NCBI RefSeq assembly: GCF_009674485.1
Contig: NZ_WKJJ01000022.1
Location: forward strand, 62,001 to 126,000
Length of the DNA stretch: 64,000 nucleotides
DNA from: Pseudoduganella rivuli
GTDB lineage: Bacteria; Pseudomonadota; Gammaproteobacteria; Burkholderiales; Burkholderiaceae_D
Direction: 5' to 3'
This document shows positions 43,689-53,176 of this stretch, in pieces. A program made the position numbers and the translations under genes. The notes beneath the pieces are model-generated. The model searched no databases and was not told the origin of the DNA. It saw only the letters and a program-made list of their open reading frames with translations. Numbering within the stretch: position 1 is the first letter of the stretch; every line of letters starts with the position of its first letter.

Positions 43689-44963
43689 TCAGGCCGCGTG
43701 CGGGTAAGCGCGTTCGCCGGCGTCCTTCTCCTGCTCGCCCAGCGCGCCTTCCCATTTCGCGACGACTGCCGTGGCGATGGCGTTGCCGACCGCGTTGGTG
43801 GCGGAACGGCCCATGTCGAGGAACTGGTCGACGCCCATCAGCAGCAGCAAGCCTGCTTCCGGGATGTTGAACTGGGTCAGCGTGGCGGCGATCACCACCA
43901 GCGATGCGCGCGGCACGCCGGCGATGCCTTTCGACGTCAGCATCAACAGCAGCAGCATGGTGATCTGGGTGCCGATCGACAGGTCGATGCCATAAGCCTG
44001 GGCAATGAACAGCACGGCGAAGGTGCAGTACATCATCGAGCCATCGAGGTTGAACGAATAACCCATCGGCATGACGAAGCTGGAAATGCGGCGCTGCACG
44101 CCGAACTTGTCCAGCGCGATCAGCAGTTTTGGATAAGCGGCTTCCGAGCTGGCGGTGGAGAAGGCCAGCAGGAATGGTTCGCGGATCAGGCCCAGCAGCT
44201 TGAACACGCGCGGGCCGATGACGGCAAAGCCGGCGGCGATCAGCAGGGTCCACAGGCAGGCCAGCGCGAAGTAGAAGCCGCCCATGAATTTGGCGAACGT
44301 GGCCAGGATGCCCAGGCCGTTGGTGGTGACCACCGACGCGGTGGCGGCGAAGACGGCCAGCGGCGCCATGTTCATGATCGCACCGGTAATGTTCAGCATC
44401 ACTTGCGACAGTTCATCGATGACGGCCAGCAGGCGCTTGCCATGCTCGCCCAGTGCGCCCAGCGCGGAACCGAAGAAGATCGAGAACACCAGCACTTGCA
44501 GGATCTCATTGTTGGCCATGGCTTCGATCGGCGACTTCGGCACCACGTGCGAGACGAAGTCCTTCAGCGTGAAGGCGGCGGTTTTCAGGCCGGTCGTCGC
44601 GGTCACGTCAGGCAGCGGCAGGCCCAGGTTGGTGCCCAGCTGGAACAGGTTGGACAGGACCATGCCCAGGGTCAGCGATACCAGCGACGCGCCCATGAAC
44701 CAGGCGAACGCCTTGGCGCCGATGCGGCCGGCGGCTTTGCCGTCCGACAGGTTGGCGATGCCGACCGTCAGGGTCGAGAACACCAGCAGTGCGATGATCA
44801 TCTTGATCAGGCGCAGGAAGATGTCGGTGATGAGGGAAATGTGACCGGAAATCGTGGCGGCGATTTTCTTGTCAGGGAAAATCGTGTGGCACGCATATCC
44901 GACCGCGATACCGAGCAGCATCGCGAACAGGATATATACAGTGATTGGGCGCTTTTTTTGCAT
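43689..44963 (-). CDS. dctA: C4-dicarboxylate transporter DctA
   Basis: A 424-aa DAACS-family symporter for succinate, fumarate and malate. Motifs: the serine-rich hairpin AFSTASSEAAYPKLL, the helix MPMGYSFNLDGSMMY, GIAGVPRASLVV and GVDQFLDMGRSATNAVGN. The start MQKKRP at 44963 has GGAG 7 bp ahead; the ATG four codons upstream has no such site. It is driven by a sigma-54 promoter. Confidence 0.95.
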   Translation of the reverse strand: MQKKRPITVYILFAMLLGIAVGYACHTIFPDKKIAATISGHISLITDIFLRLIKMIIALLVFSTLTVGIANLSDGKAAGRIGAKAFAWFMGASLVSLTLGMVLSNLFQLGTNLGLPLPDVTATTGLKTAAFTLKDFVSHVVPKSPIEAMANNEILQVLVFSIFFGSALGALGEHGKRLLAVIDELSQVMLNITGAIMNMAPLAVFAATASVVTTNGLGILATFAKFMGGFYFALACLWTLLIAAGFAVIGPRVFKLLGLIREPFLLAFSTASSEAAYPKLLIALDKFGVQRRISSFVMPMGYSFNLDGSMMYCTFAVLFIAQAYGIDLSIGTQITMLLLLMLTSKGIAGVPRASLVVIAATLTQFNIPEAGLLLLMGVDQFLDMGRSATNAVGNAIATAVVAKWEGALGEQEKDAGERAYPHAA

Positions 44964-45021
44964 AGCAGTCTCCATTGTTGTCAGGGTCCACAGCGGGTAA
45001 GCTGCGGGGCTGACCTCTTAT

Positions 45022-45037
45022 AGCAATCGCCGTGCCT
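45022..45037 (-). promoter_or_regulatory. Sigma-54 promoter of dctA
   Basis: On the complement strand the sequence reads AGGCACGGCGATTGCT: the -24 GGCAC and -12 TTGCT elements with GG and GC 10 bp apart, as the sigma-54 consensus requires. It lies about 58 bp before the dctA start and fits the encoded DctB/DctD pair. Confidence 0.8.
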
Positions 45038-45107
45038 GCCTGAAAAGATTCGTTACATTTCCGTAAGCCTTTGTTTTGTAATTGGATTTTTGTGATGGGG
45101 AGGGCGT

Positions 45108-45121
45108 GCGGCACATGCCGC
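45108..45121 (-). promoter_or_regulatory. Candidate DctD upstream activator site
   Basis: GCGGCACATGCCGC is a 14-bp near-palindrome (one central mismatch) about 70-85 bp upstream of the sigma-54 promoter, the usual place for an NtrC-type enhancer. Confidence 0.45.
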
Positions 45122-45224
45122 GTATGAGGGGTTGGACTGGGTGTGCGCGGGCGGTCCGAATCTTTGGACTGCCGGGACGGCCCTGCCTTAGAATGGCGCT
45201 TTTGTTAACTTCCCGGTATCACCC

Positions 45225-45938
45225 ATGACGGCACGGATCGAACAGTTCGGCGTACCCTACGGCGACTTCCTATTGCGGGGCGACCATTACGCGGGTGCGC
45301 GCAGCAACCATACCTTGCTGCTGCACGGCGCCGGCGCCAGCACGCGCCACATGCACCACTTGCTGCGCAATGCGCTGCAGGAGCGCGGCGTGGGCACCAC
45401 CTGTTTCGAGTGCGTGGGGCATGGCGAGACGGGCGGCCTGCTGGCGCAATCGTCGGTGGCCAGCCGCACGCGCCAGGCCGAAGCCGTGATCGCCGCGCGC
45501 GCCATGGACGAGCCGCTGGCGCTGATCGGCATCAGCATGGGGGCGTACAACGCGATCCGGCTGACGCAATCGCATCCGGTCGATGCGCTGGTGCTGATGG
45601 TGCCGGGCGTGTATCCGCCGGACGCGTACGAGGTGCCGTTCGGTCCGGCATTCTCCGCCGTGATCCGGCGCGAGCGCAGCTGGATGGACACCGATGCGTG
45701 GGACATCCTGGCGCGCTTCGAGGGGGCGCTGCTGGTGGTCGCCGCCGAGCATGACGCGGTGATTCCGCTGGAAATCCCCGAGCGGCTGGTGGCGGCGGCA
45801 GGGCGCGCACGGCAGCGTGAACTGATGGTGGTGGAAGGCGGCCAGCACAACCGCGTGTGGGCGCTGCTGGCCGAACAGCCGGAACGGTTTGACGCGGCCT
45901 TGGGCAGCGTGATCGCGGCGCTGCACAAGGGGCGGTGA
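45225..45938 (+). CDS. Alpha/beta hydrolase
   Basis: A 237-aa cytoplasmic serine hydrolase: oxyanion region TLLLHGAGAS, nucleophile elbow GISMGAY, acid in AEHDAVIP and His in GGQHNRVW. It resembles lysophospholipase/acylglycerol-lipase-like proteins. Substrate unknown. Its stop overlaps the ATG of the cytochrome c gene by one base. Confidence 0.75.
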   Translation: MTARIEQFGVPYGDFLLRGDHYAGARSNHTLLLHGAGASTRHMHHLLRNALQERGVGTTCFECVGHGETGGLLAQSSVASRTRQAEAVIAARAMDEPLALIGISMGAYNAIRLTQSHPVDALVLMVPGVYPPDAYEVPFGPAFSAVIRRERSWMDTDAWDILARFEGALLVVAAEHDAVIPLEIPERLVAAAGRARQRELMVVEGGQHNRVWALLAEQPERFDAALGSVIAALHKGR

Positions 45939-46378
45939 TGGCGTTGCATGCGATGAGGTGGCGGGTGACATGGCTGCGTGTGACGGTGCTGCTGCTGGCC
46001 GCGCTGGCGGCCGTCCCGGGGGCGCGGGCCGGTGATGGCGCATCGGCAGGCGCATCGGCCAGGACGGCGCCGGCGGGCAATGTCGAAGCCGGCCGGGCCG
46101 AGTTCGCGCGTTGCCAGTGGTGCCACCAGGCGGGGCCGTCGGCGCGCAGCGGCTTCGGTCCGCAATTGACGGGGATAGTCGGCCGCCGCGCCGGGGCGGC
46201 AACCGACTATAACTATTCGGCAGCGATGAAGAATTCCGGCATTGTTTGGACGGCGCCGATGCTGGCGGCGTTCGTGAAGGCGCCGCAAAAGGTTGTCCCC
46301 GATAACAAGATGCGTTTCTGGGGCATCGCCGATGAACAGCGCATCGCGAATTTGCTCGCGTACCTGCGCACGCTGTAA
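45938..46378 (+). CDS. Class I cytochrome c, periplasmic
   Basis: A 146-aa protein: signal peptide (VTVLLLAALAAVPGARA), one heme-binding CQWCH (Cys59, Cys62, His63) and the distal Met125 in DNKMRFWG. GPQLTGIVGRRAG matches small cytochromes of the c550/c2 type. It is an electron carrier; the partner is unknown. Confidence 0.88.
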   Translation: MALHAMRWRVTWLRVTVLLLAALAAVPGARAGDGASAGASARTAPAGNVEAGRAEFARCQWCHQAGPSARSGFGPQLTGIVGRRAGAATDYNYSAAMKNSGIVWTAPMLAAFVKAPQKVVPDNKMRFWGIADEQRIANLLAYLRTL

Positions 46379-46547
46379 CGGTTGTGTTCCATTTTTGCGT
46401 GGTCCAGTCCTACATGGACAACGCTGGCACACCTACATCCTTGAGCCATCGGACGGCTTAGCATGACGACTCCTTGAACGCATCGCCCCGCCACCAGGCG
46501 GCAATGCCGATGTGACAAGGCTTACCCCAACCATCAAGGAGCACATT

Positions 46548-47012
46548 ATGACCAAGCAACCAAATCAAGGCCGCGACCAGGACGATGACGATCGCGGCAA
46601 CCGTGGCGGCAACCAGGGCAGTGCACAAGGCGGCAAGGACAGCACCAGCAAGGACAGCGGCAGCAAGCAGTCGGGCGACACCAGCAACCGTGGTTTCGCA
46701 TCGATGGATCCGGAACGCCAGCGTGAAATCGCGGCCGAAGGGGGGCGTGCTGCGCATGCTTCCGGCAAGGCGCATGAGTTCACGTCGGAAGAGGCCCGCG
46801 AAGCTGGCAGCCAGAGCCATAAAAACGATGGCAACCGCCAGTCGGGTTCGGGTGGTTCGTCGGGTTCGGACCGTGGCTCGTCCGGTTCTTCAGGCTCTTC
46901 CGGTTCCTCCGGTTCGTCCGGCAATAGCGGCTCGTCCGGCGGTACCCGTGGCGGCACGCCGGAGCAGCATGCCGAAGCCGGCCGTCAAAGCCACAAGAAC
47001 GACCGCAAGTAA
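46548..47012 (+). CDS. KGG-type stress protein with Gly/Ser repeats
   Basis: A 154-aa, very hydrophilic protein. RGFASMDPERQREIAAEGGRAAHAS and a second, weaker copy (GTPEQHAEAGRQSHKND) are the KGG repeats of general-stress proteins such as YciG. Between them lies a low-complexity Gly/Ser run of about 40 residues. AAGGAG precedes the ATG at 46548. It is likely disordered and stress-induced. Confidence 0.8.
   Translation: MTKQPNQGRDQDDDDRGNRGGNQGSAQGGKDSTSKDSGSKQSGDTSNRGFASMDPERQREIAAEGGRAAHASGKAHEFTSEEAREAGSQSHKNDGNRQSGSGGSSGSDRGSSGSSGSSGSSGSSGNSGSSGGTRGGTPEQHAEAGRQSHKNDRK
46846..46950 (+). repeat. Gly/Ser-coding microrepeat
   Basis: Tandem variants of TCCGGTTCG/TCCGGTTCC encode repeated SGS units inside the KGG protein. 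Such a run can change length by slippage. Confidence 0.6.
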
Positions 47013-47027
47013 GCAGTAACGGCATTA

Positions 47028-47047
47028 CCGGCCGCATGTGCGGCCGG
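47028..47047 (+). terminator. GC-rich palindrome between convergent genes
   Basis: CCGGCCGCA and its complement around TG, between the KGG gene and the chemoreceptor gene. No T-run; it probably shields both 3' ends. Confidence 0.45.
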
Positions 47048-47101
47048 GGCGGGGGCATCATGGGCGTCACAGACGCGACTGCTGTCCCCCGCCGCTGTCG
47101 C

Positions 47102-48673
47102 TTAACCCGCGTCAAGCAGCAGTGGCCGCGTGCCGCTGCCCGGCTCGAACCGCGCCACCGCCCGCACCAGTGTTGCCGACTGGCCCCGCAAACCTTCCGC
47201 CGCGGCGGCCGCCTGTACCACCAGCGCCGCGTTCTGCCGTGTCATCGCTTCCAGCTCGGCCAATACCTTGCTGACCTGGCCGATGCCGTCGCCCTGCGCG
47301 CGGCTGGCCGCCGAGATTTGCCGCGCCAGCTGGGCCGCCCGCAACACGGCGGCGACAATATCGGCCATCGTCACTGCCGCTTCATCCACCAGCTTGTTGC
47401 CCAGGTCGATCTGCGCCGCCGACTCGGCAATCAATCCCTTGATTTCCCTGGCCGCGTCGGCCGTGCGCTGCGCCAGCGCGCGCACTTCGCCCGCCACCAC
47501 GGCAAAACCGCGCCCGGTTTCTCCGGCGCGCGCCGCCTCCACTGCCGCGTTCAAGGCCAGCAAGTTGGTCTGGAAGGCGATGCCATCGATGACCGCGACG
47601 TGACCGACGATCTTGTCCGACCCGGCCTTGATCACCCCCATCGTGTCCGACACCCGGGTTGCCACGGCTTGCCCCCGCAGCGCCCGTTCGCGCGCGGCGT
47701 CGCCGGCCTCGCTGGCCTGGCGCGCATCGTTCGCGTTGCCATTCACGGTGCCGGCCAGCAGTTGCATCGCTTGCGCCGCCTGGTGCAGCGCGCCGGCCTG
47801 GCGCGCGGTGCGGCTGGAAAGGTCATTGTTGCCCGCCGCGATATCGCCTGCGGCCGTCAGCACCGCCGCACTGCTGCCGGTGATCTGCGCCATCGCTTGC
47901 GCGAGGTTACCCTGCATCAGCCTGAGCGCGCGCATCAGTTGGCCCGCCTCGTCGCGGCCGCCATCGGCAACCGCCACGCGCAAGTCGCCGGCCGCGATGG
48001 CATCGGCAATGTGGGCGGCATGCCGCAGCGGCGTGGTGATCGAGCGCGTGATGTATGCCGCGCACGCCGCGCCGAACACCAGTCCCAGCAAACCGACCGC
48101 CAGCATGCCGGCCCGCGCCGCCTGGTATTGTTCAGATGAAGCGTCCCGCGTGCGGGCCATGGCGGCTTGCTCGCGTTCGGCCAGCAAGCCCAGGCGGTCC
48201 ATCCAGCGTTCATGCAACGGTGTGAAGTCGCTCTTGAGCAAGGCCGCCGCGTCGAAGTAATTGCCTTCTGCAATAATGGACTGGATCCTGGCCAGCAGCG
48301 GCATCAGGGCCTGCTTGCTGGCGCGCGCCGCCGCCAGTGCTTCGGCATCGATGACGACGTCCTGCAGGGCCCGCTCGGCGCTATCGTAGCCGGCCAGCAG
48401 GTCGGCCAGCCTGCGCGCGGCCCCGGCGCTTTCGTTGGCATCGGTGGGCGCGGCCAGTTGGCGCAACGCCAGTGCGATGGCCGCGCCGCCCTGGCGCATT
48501 TGCAGCGCGCCGGTCAGGCTGGCCAGGCGGGCCCCGACCAGTTGCCCGGTATCGGCCTGTTGCACACCCATGCGCCAGAGTCCTATGCCCAGCAAGGCGG
48601 CGGCGCACAGCAGCACCAGGCCGAAGCCCAGCGCCAGCCGGGCGCCGATGTTGAGATTCGAAATACATGCCAT
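47102..48673 (-). CDS. Methyl-accepting chemotaxis protein
   Basis: A 523-aa chemoreceptor: helix 1 (about residues 12-32), a periplasmic four-helix domain to about 185, helix 2 (LAVGLLGLVFGAACAAYI), HAMP, then the signalling domain with the CheA/CheW-binding tip (IAFQTNLLALNAAVEAARAGE). It is encoded 54 bp after the ABC ATPase gene on the same strand, so it may sense the substrate of that importer. Confidence 0.88.
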   Translation of the reverse strand: MACISNLNIGARLALGFGLVLLCAAALLGIGLWRMGVQQADTGQLVGARLASLTGALQMRQGGAAIALALRQLAAPTDANESAGAARRLADLLAGYDSAERALQDVVIDAEALAAARASKQALMPLLARIQSIIAEGNYFDAAALLKSDFTPLHERWMDRLGLLAEREQAAMARTRDASSEQYQAARAGMLAVGLLGLVFGAACAAYITRSITTPLRHAAHIADAIAAGDLRVAVADGGRDEAGQLMRALRLMQGNLAQAMAQITGSSAAVLTAAGDIAAGNNDLSSRTARQAGALHQAAQAMQLLAGTVNGNANDARQASEAGDAARERALRGQAVATRVSDTMGVIKAGSDKIVGHVAVIDGIAFQTNLLALNAAVEAARAGETGRGFAVVAGEVRALAQRTADAAREIKGLIAESAAQIDLGNKLVDEAAVTMADIVAAVLRAAQLARQISAASRAQGDGIGQVSKVLAELEAMTRQNAALVVQAAAAAEGLRGQSATLVRAVARFEPGSGTRPLLLDAG

Positions 48674-48727
48674 GTCGTTCTCCTCTTCACCCTTGTTCCC
48701 GGTGGCGCTTCGCTGGCGCCGTCCGGT

Positions 48728-49768
48728 TTAATTGACCACCAGCGATATGCCCCGTCCGTGCATGCCCAGGCTGACGGCTTCCTGCTGCCGCCGCGGGCGG
48801 TCGACGTGGGGGCACACCACGAACAGCTCGCCGATTTCCGTGGCCAGCGTGTATTCGTAAAAGCCGCCCAGGTAAGTCGACTTGAGCACTTGCGCGGCCA
48901 GGCCGAATTCCCCGGCGTCTCCCACGCGCCAAGCCTCGGGACGCACCGCCACTTTCACGGCGCCGGCCGGCATGGATTTCGGCGCGCGCCATTTCAATGG
49001 TCCCAGCCGCACGTCGCCGCCGATCGTCACACGCCCCGGCAACAGCAGGGCTTCGCCCATGAAGCCGGCCACGAATTCGCTGTTGGGCCGCTCGTACAGG
49101 TCGGCCGGCGAGCCGGCCTGGGCGATCAGGCCGTCGCGCATCACGATGATCTGGTCCGACACCGCCAGCGCCTCGCTCTGGTCGTGGGTCACGTACGCCA
49201 CCGTCAGTTGCAGGCGCTGCTGCAGCGCGCGGATTTCATCGCGCATCTGGCGCCGCAGCCGCGCGTCCAGGTTCGACAAGGGTTCGTCGAACAGCAGCAC
49301 GGCCGGTTCCAGCACCAGCGCCCGCGCCAGCGCCACGCGCTGTTGCTGGCCGCCGGACAATTCACCCGGCCAGCGCCCGCCGTAGCCCGTCAGGCCCACG
49401 GTGGTCAACGCGGCCTCCACGCGTTGCGCGATACTGGCGGCCCCCACGCCCGCCACCACCAGGCCATACGCGACATTGTCGACAATGCGCATGTGCGGGA
49501 ACAGCGCATAGTTCTGGAAGACCAGGCTGACGTGGCGGTCCGCCGCCGACATCGTGGTGACGTTGGCGCCGTCGATCCAGATCTCGCCGCCGGTCGGGCT
49601 TTCCAGCCCGGCAATCATGCGCAGCGTGGTGGTCTTGCCGCAGCCCGACGGGCCCAGCAAGGTGGTCAGCGTTCCTTTCGGCACCGTGAAACTGATGCCC
49701 TTCACGGCCAGCGCACCCTTGTCGGTGTAGGCCTTGGTGATGTTCCTGAATTCGATACCCGGCTTCAT
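48728..49768 (-). CDS. ABC importer ATPase (Fe3+/phosphonate/polyamine type)
   Basis: A 346-aa ATPase: Walker A LGPSGCGKTTTL, Q-loop FQNYALFPH, signature LSGGQQQRVALARAL, Walker B VLLFDEPLSNLD, H-loop THDQSEAL, then a C-terminal TOBE-like domain. This is the FbpC/PotA/PhnT type. It energises the two-domain permease encoded upstream. Confidence 0.9.
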   Translation of the reverse strand: MKPGIEFRNITKAYTDKGALAVKGISFTVPKGTLTTLLGPSGCGKTTTLRMIAGLESPTGGEIWIDGANVTTMSAADRHVSLVFQNYALFPHMRIVDNVAYGLVVAGVGAASIAQRVEAALTTVGLTGYGGRWPGELSGGQQQRVALARALVLEPAVLLFDEPLSNLDARLRRQMRDEIRALQQRLQLTVAYVTHDQSEALAVSDQIIVMRDGLIAQAGSPADLYERPNSEFVAGFMGEALLLPGRVTIGGDVRLGPLKWRAPKSMPAGAVKVAVRPEAWRVGDAGEFGLAAQVLKSTYLGGFYEYTLATEIGELFVVCPHVDRPRRQQEAVSLGMHGRGISLVVN

Positions 49769-49790
49769 ATTGTGTTCTCCTTGATTGTCG

Positions 49791-52028
49791 TCACGCCTGC
49801 GCCAGCGCCGGCGCTTGTTCCTGCGCCTGCGCCTGCTCCGGCGCCGCTTGCGTCGTGCGGCGCCCCAGTTTCCGTTCGCCCACCAGCCACTGCACCATGC
49901 CGGTCGCGCCCAGCATCAGGATGGTCAGCACCGTGCAATACGCCAGCGCCACGCCGTATTCGCCATTGCCGACGCGGCCGATAATGAAAGTGGTGGCCAG
50001 TTCGTACTCGGCGCTGACCAGGAAGATCACCGACGACACGGTGGTCATGGCGCGCACGAAGCCATACACCAGCGACGCCACCAATGCCGGCCGCAGCAGC
50101 GGCAGCACCACGCGGCGCAATGTGGTCAGGGTCGAGCCGCCCAGCATGGCGGACGCCTCGTCGAGGCTCTTGTCGATTTGCTTCAATGCCGCCGAACCGG
50201 CGCGGATGCTGACGGGCAGGTTGCGGAAGACAAAGCACAGCAGGATGATCAGGCCGGTGCCGGTCAGTTCGAATGGCGGCACGTTGAACGCCATCACGTA
50301 GGCCACGCCCAGTACGGTGCCCGGCACGGCAAACGCCAGCAGCGCGCCGAATTCAAACGCGTTACGGCCACGGAACTGCACGCGCGCCAGCAGGTACGCC
50401 ATCAGCAGGCCCAGGATCGCCGTCAGCGGCGCCGCCATGCCGGCCAGGCGTAGCGTGGTCCAGAGCGAATCCCAGCCCGCGCCCAGCCACACGATGCCGT
50501 GGTCCCATTCAAAACCAAAACCGGTCTGGAAGTGCTGCAGGGTCAGGCTGAAGTCGCGGCCCCACAGCTTGACGAAACCGCCGGCAAACGCGAACAGGTA
50601 GATGATGGCGGTAAAGGCCAGCCAGGGCATCGCCACGCCCATGGCGACGCGGCGCACCGGCGCCGGCAGCGGCGGCGGAATGCCGTTATCGCCCTTGCCG
50701 GACATGCTGGTATAACTGCCTTTGCCCAGCGCCATGCGCTGCAGGACAAACACGGCCAGCGCAAAGGTGCTGAGAATCAGCGCCAGCGATGCGGCGCGGC
50801 CGGGGTCGAGCTGGGCGCCGACAATGGCGAAGAAAATTTCCGTCGACAGCACGGAGAACTGGCCGCCCACCACGATCGGGTTGCCAAAGTCGGCCATCGA
50901 TTCAATAAAGCCCACCAGGAACGCGTTGGCCAGGCCGGGGCCCAGCAACGGCAAGGTTACCGTCATGAAGGCCCGCATCGGTTTGGCGCGCAGGGTCTGC
51001 GCCGCTTCTTCCAGGGTCGGGGCCACCGATTGTGCGACGCTGCGCATCATCATGTAGGCGATCGGCGTGAACGCGATCATTTGCGCCAGCCATACGCCCT
51101 TGGCGCTGTAGAACCAGCGCGACGGCTCGATGCCGAACAGTTGCTCGATCGCCTGGTTGACCAGTCCGGCGCGGCCGAACAGCAGGATCAGGCCCAGGCC
51201 CACGACGAATGGCGGCGTCACGATCGGCAAGGTCGACAGCACCCGCACCAGTGGCCGGGCGCGCACCAGGGAACGCTCGGTCAGCAGCGCCAGCAACGTG
51301 CCGAGCACTGTCGTGCCGGCGGCGGTCGCCAGCGCCAGCGCCAGCGTATTCCAGGCCACGCCGCAGGTATTCTTCCCTTGCAGGCAACCGAGGTTCCAGA
51401 TCCGTTCGCTGGACAGGCGGTGCCACGCTTCGGCGCCGCTGATGCCGCCGGCCTCGTCCAGGAAAGCGCCCGACAGCGATTTCAGCACGGGGAAGGCAAT
51501 GAACAGGATTAACAGCGCGGAGCACAGCAGCACCGCGCCCGCCACGAATTCATTGCCCTGGAAATAGCCGAGGCGGGCCACGCCCAGCGCCAGCTGCATC
51601 AGCAGCGCCAGCAACACCAGCGCGCCGCCCCAGCCCATGCCGTATTGCCCGACCGGCAGCGCCCACAGGCCATCCTGCCAGCCAAACCATGCCCAGCCTT
51701 GCGGCCCGATCGCGTAACCGGTTGCCAGCAGGGCGGCCAGGCCCGTGCCGGCCACGCACACCAGCAGCAAACCCTGGCCGCGGCGGGTCGGGCACAGTGG
51801 CGCCAGCGCGGCCAGCAGGGGCGCCGCCAGCGGCAGCCACAGCCAGTAGCGCTGATAAGCGGCGGCCTGCAGCCAGCCGGGGGCCGACGCCATGTCGCCG
51901 AACAGGGCGGGATACGCGCTCAGCCAGCCGCTATCCGGCATCGCGTACCACGGCAGCAGCAGCGAGGCGGCCAGGGCAAGCGCGGCCCAGCCTAGCGACG
52001 CATCGCTATAGTCAATTTTCTGTTCCAT
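49791..52028 (-). CDS. ABC importer permease, two fused domains (FbpB-like)
   Basis: A 745-aa membrane protein with about 12-14 helices and two permease (BPD_transp_1) domains. The EAA-type loops appear as EEAAQTLRAKPMRAFMTVTL and DEASAMLGGSTLTTLRRVVL. The N-terminal extension of about 200 residues has extra helices. The start at 52028 follows GGAAAAAAA. Fused permeases of this type move Fe3+ or phosphorylated organic ligands. Confidence 0.88.
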   Translation of the reverse strand: MEQKIDYSDASLGWAALALAASLLLPWYAMPDSGWLSAYPALFGDMASAPGWLQAAAYQRYWLWLPLAAPLLAALAPLCPTRRGQGLLLVCVAGTGLAALLATGYAIGPQGWAWFGWQDGLWALPVGQYGMGWGGALVLLALLMQLALGVARLGYFQGNEFVAGAVLLCSALLILFIAFPVLKSLSGAFLDEAGGISGAEAWHRLSSERIWNLGCLQGKNTCGVAWNTLALALATAAGTTVLGTLLALLTERSLVRARPLVRVLSTLPIVTPPFVVGLGLILLFGRAGLVNQAIEQLFGIEPSRWFYSAKGVWLAQMIAFTPIAYMMMRSVAQSVAPTLEEAAQTLRAKPMRAFMTVTLPLLGPGLANAFLVGFIESMADFGNPIVVGGQFSVLSTEIFFAIVGAQLDPGRAASLALILSTFALAVFVLQRMALGKGSYTSMSGKGDNGIPPPLPAPVRRVAMGVAMPWLAFTAIIYLFAFAGGFVKLWGRDFSLTLQHFQTGFGFEWDHGIVWLGAGWDSLWTTLRLAGMAAPLTAILGLLMAYLLARVQFRGRNAFEFGALLAFAVPGTVLGVAYVMAFNVPPFELTGTGLIILLCFVFRNLPVSIRAGSAALKQIDKSLDEASAMLGGSTLTTLRRVVLPLLRPALVASLVYGFVRAMTTVSSVIFLVSAEYELATTFIIGRVGNGEYGVALAYCTVLTILMLGATGMVQWLVGERKLGRRTTQAAPEQAQAQEQAPALAQA

Positions 52029-52111
52029 TTTTTTTCCAGTGTGCAGGCCTTGGCCTGGTCTATGGGTATGGACGCGGCGCCGGGAACCGGCTGCCGCGCC
52101 ACCACGGCCGG

Positions 52112-53143
52112 TCAGTTGGCGGCGCCGTTGACTTCTTTTTCCCAACGTTCGATCAGGCGTTTGCGCTCGGCGGCCTTGCCATACTTTTCGAAGTCGTAGT
52201 TGATCATCTTGATGCGTTTCACGTCCGGCACGCGCGGATCGACTTTGGCCTGGGCATTGGCGGGCAGCTGGAACTGCTTGGCGGCCAGGCCCAGTTCCTG
52301 TGCCGGCGCGGTCAGCGCCCAGTCGTAGAACTTCTTGGCGTTGGCCAGGTTGCGCGCGCCCTTGATGATGGACATCGATCCCACTTCATAACCGGTGCCT
52401 TCGCACGGCGCGCTGCCCTTGATCGGGAAGCCCTGCATCACTTCTCCCGGCACTTCATGCAGCCAGCCGACGGCAATCGTGTTTTCGCCATGCGATGAAT
52501 TTTTCAGCGGGCCGGTGCCGGAACGCGGATACTGGCTGATGTTCTTGTGCAGCGCCTTCAGGTATTCGAAGGCCTTGTCTTCCCCCGTGATCTGCACCAG
52601 CGTGGCGATGGCCATATAGGCGGTGCCGGACGAATTCGGATTCGCCATCTGCACTTCCCCCTTGTACTGGGGCTGGATCAAGTCCATCCAGCACACCGGC
52701 GCGGCCAGCTTTTTCTTGGCCAGCAATTCCGTGTTGTAGGCAATGCCCAGCGGCCCGGAATAAATGCCCACCGTCTTGTACTTCGACTGCCTGGCCTGGC
52801 TCACCGCCCAGTCACGCAACAGGTTGATATTGGGTGACTGGTACGCCAGGGTCAGGTCTTTTTCCGCCGCCTGCAGGTGCGGGTCGCCAGTGCCGCCAAA
52901 CCAGACGTCGGTTTTCGGATTGGCGCTTTCCGCCGAGATTTGCGCCAGCGCTTCGCCGCCGCTCTTGGCCACCATGTTGACCTTGATGCCGGTGGTACGG
53001 GAAAACGTGGTTTGCACCAGGCTGCACCATTCGGCCTGCACGCCGCAAATGATGTTGATCGATCCGGCGTCGGCCGCGCTGGCCGGGGCGGCGGCCAGCA
53101 TTGCCAGCGGCGCCCCGACGGCGAGTAGTAGGGATTGTTTCAT
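52112..53143 (-). CDS. ABC importer substrate-binding protein (FbpA/AfuA-like)
   Basis: A 343-aa periplasmic binding protein: signal peptide (MLAAAPASAAD), INIICGVQAEWCSLV at the first strand, TDVWFGGTGDPHLQA, and SGPLGIAYNTELLAKKK. The family binds Fe3+, hexose phosphates, phosphoglycerates or 2-aminoethylphosphonate. The Tyr pair of Fe3+ binders could not be confirmed, so an organic anion is as likely. It is first of the three importer genes, after a porin gene. Confidence 0.85.
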   Translation of the reverse strand: MKQSLLLAVGAPLAMLAAAPASAADAGSINIICGVQAEWCSLVQTTFSRTTGIKVNMVAKSGGEALAQISAESANPKTDVWFGGTGDPHLQAAEKDLTLAYQSPNINLLRDWAVSQARQSKYKTVGIYSGPLGIAYNTELLAKKKLAAPVCWMDLIQPQYKGEVQMANPNSSGTAYMAIATLVQITGEDKAFEYLKALHKNISQYPRSGTGPLKNSSHGENTIAVGWLHEVPGEVMQGFPIKGSAPCEGTGYEVGSMSIIKGARNLANAKKFYDWALTAPAQELGLAAKQFQLPANAQAKVDPRVPDVKRIKMINYDFEKYGKAAERKRLIERWEKEVNGAAN

Positions 53144-53176
53144 ATTGTCTCCTTGGAATGGGGAAGGGGCGGCGCG

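Noticed and set aside
43611..45023. A 470-codon open frame opposite dctA
   Set aside because: No motif, heavily Gln/Gly/Arg-rich, and dctA on the other strand has clear transporter motifs.
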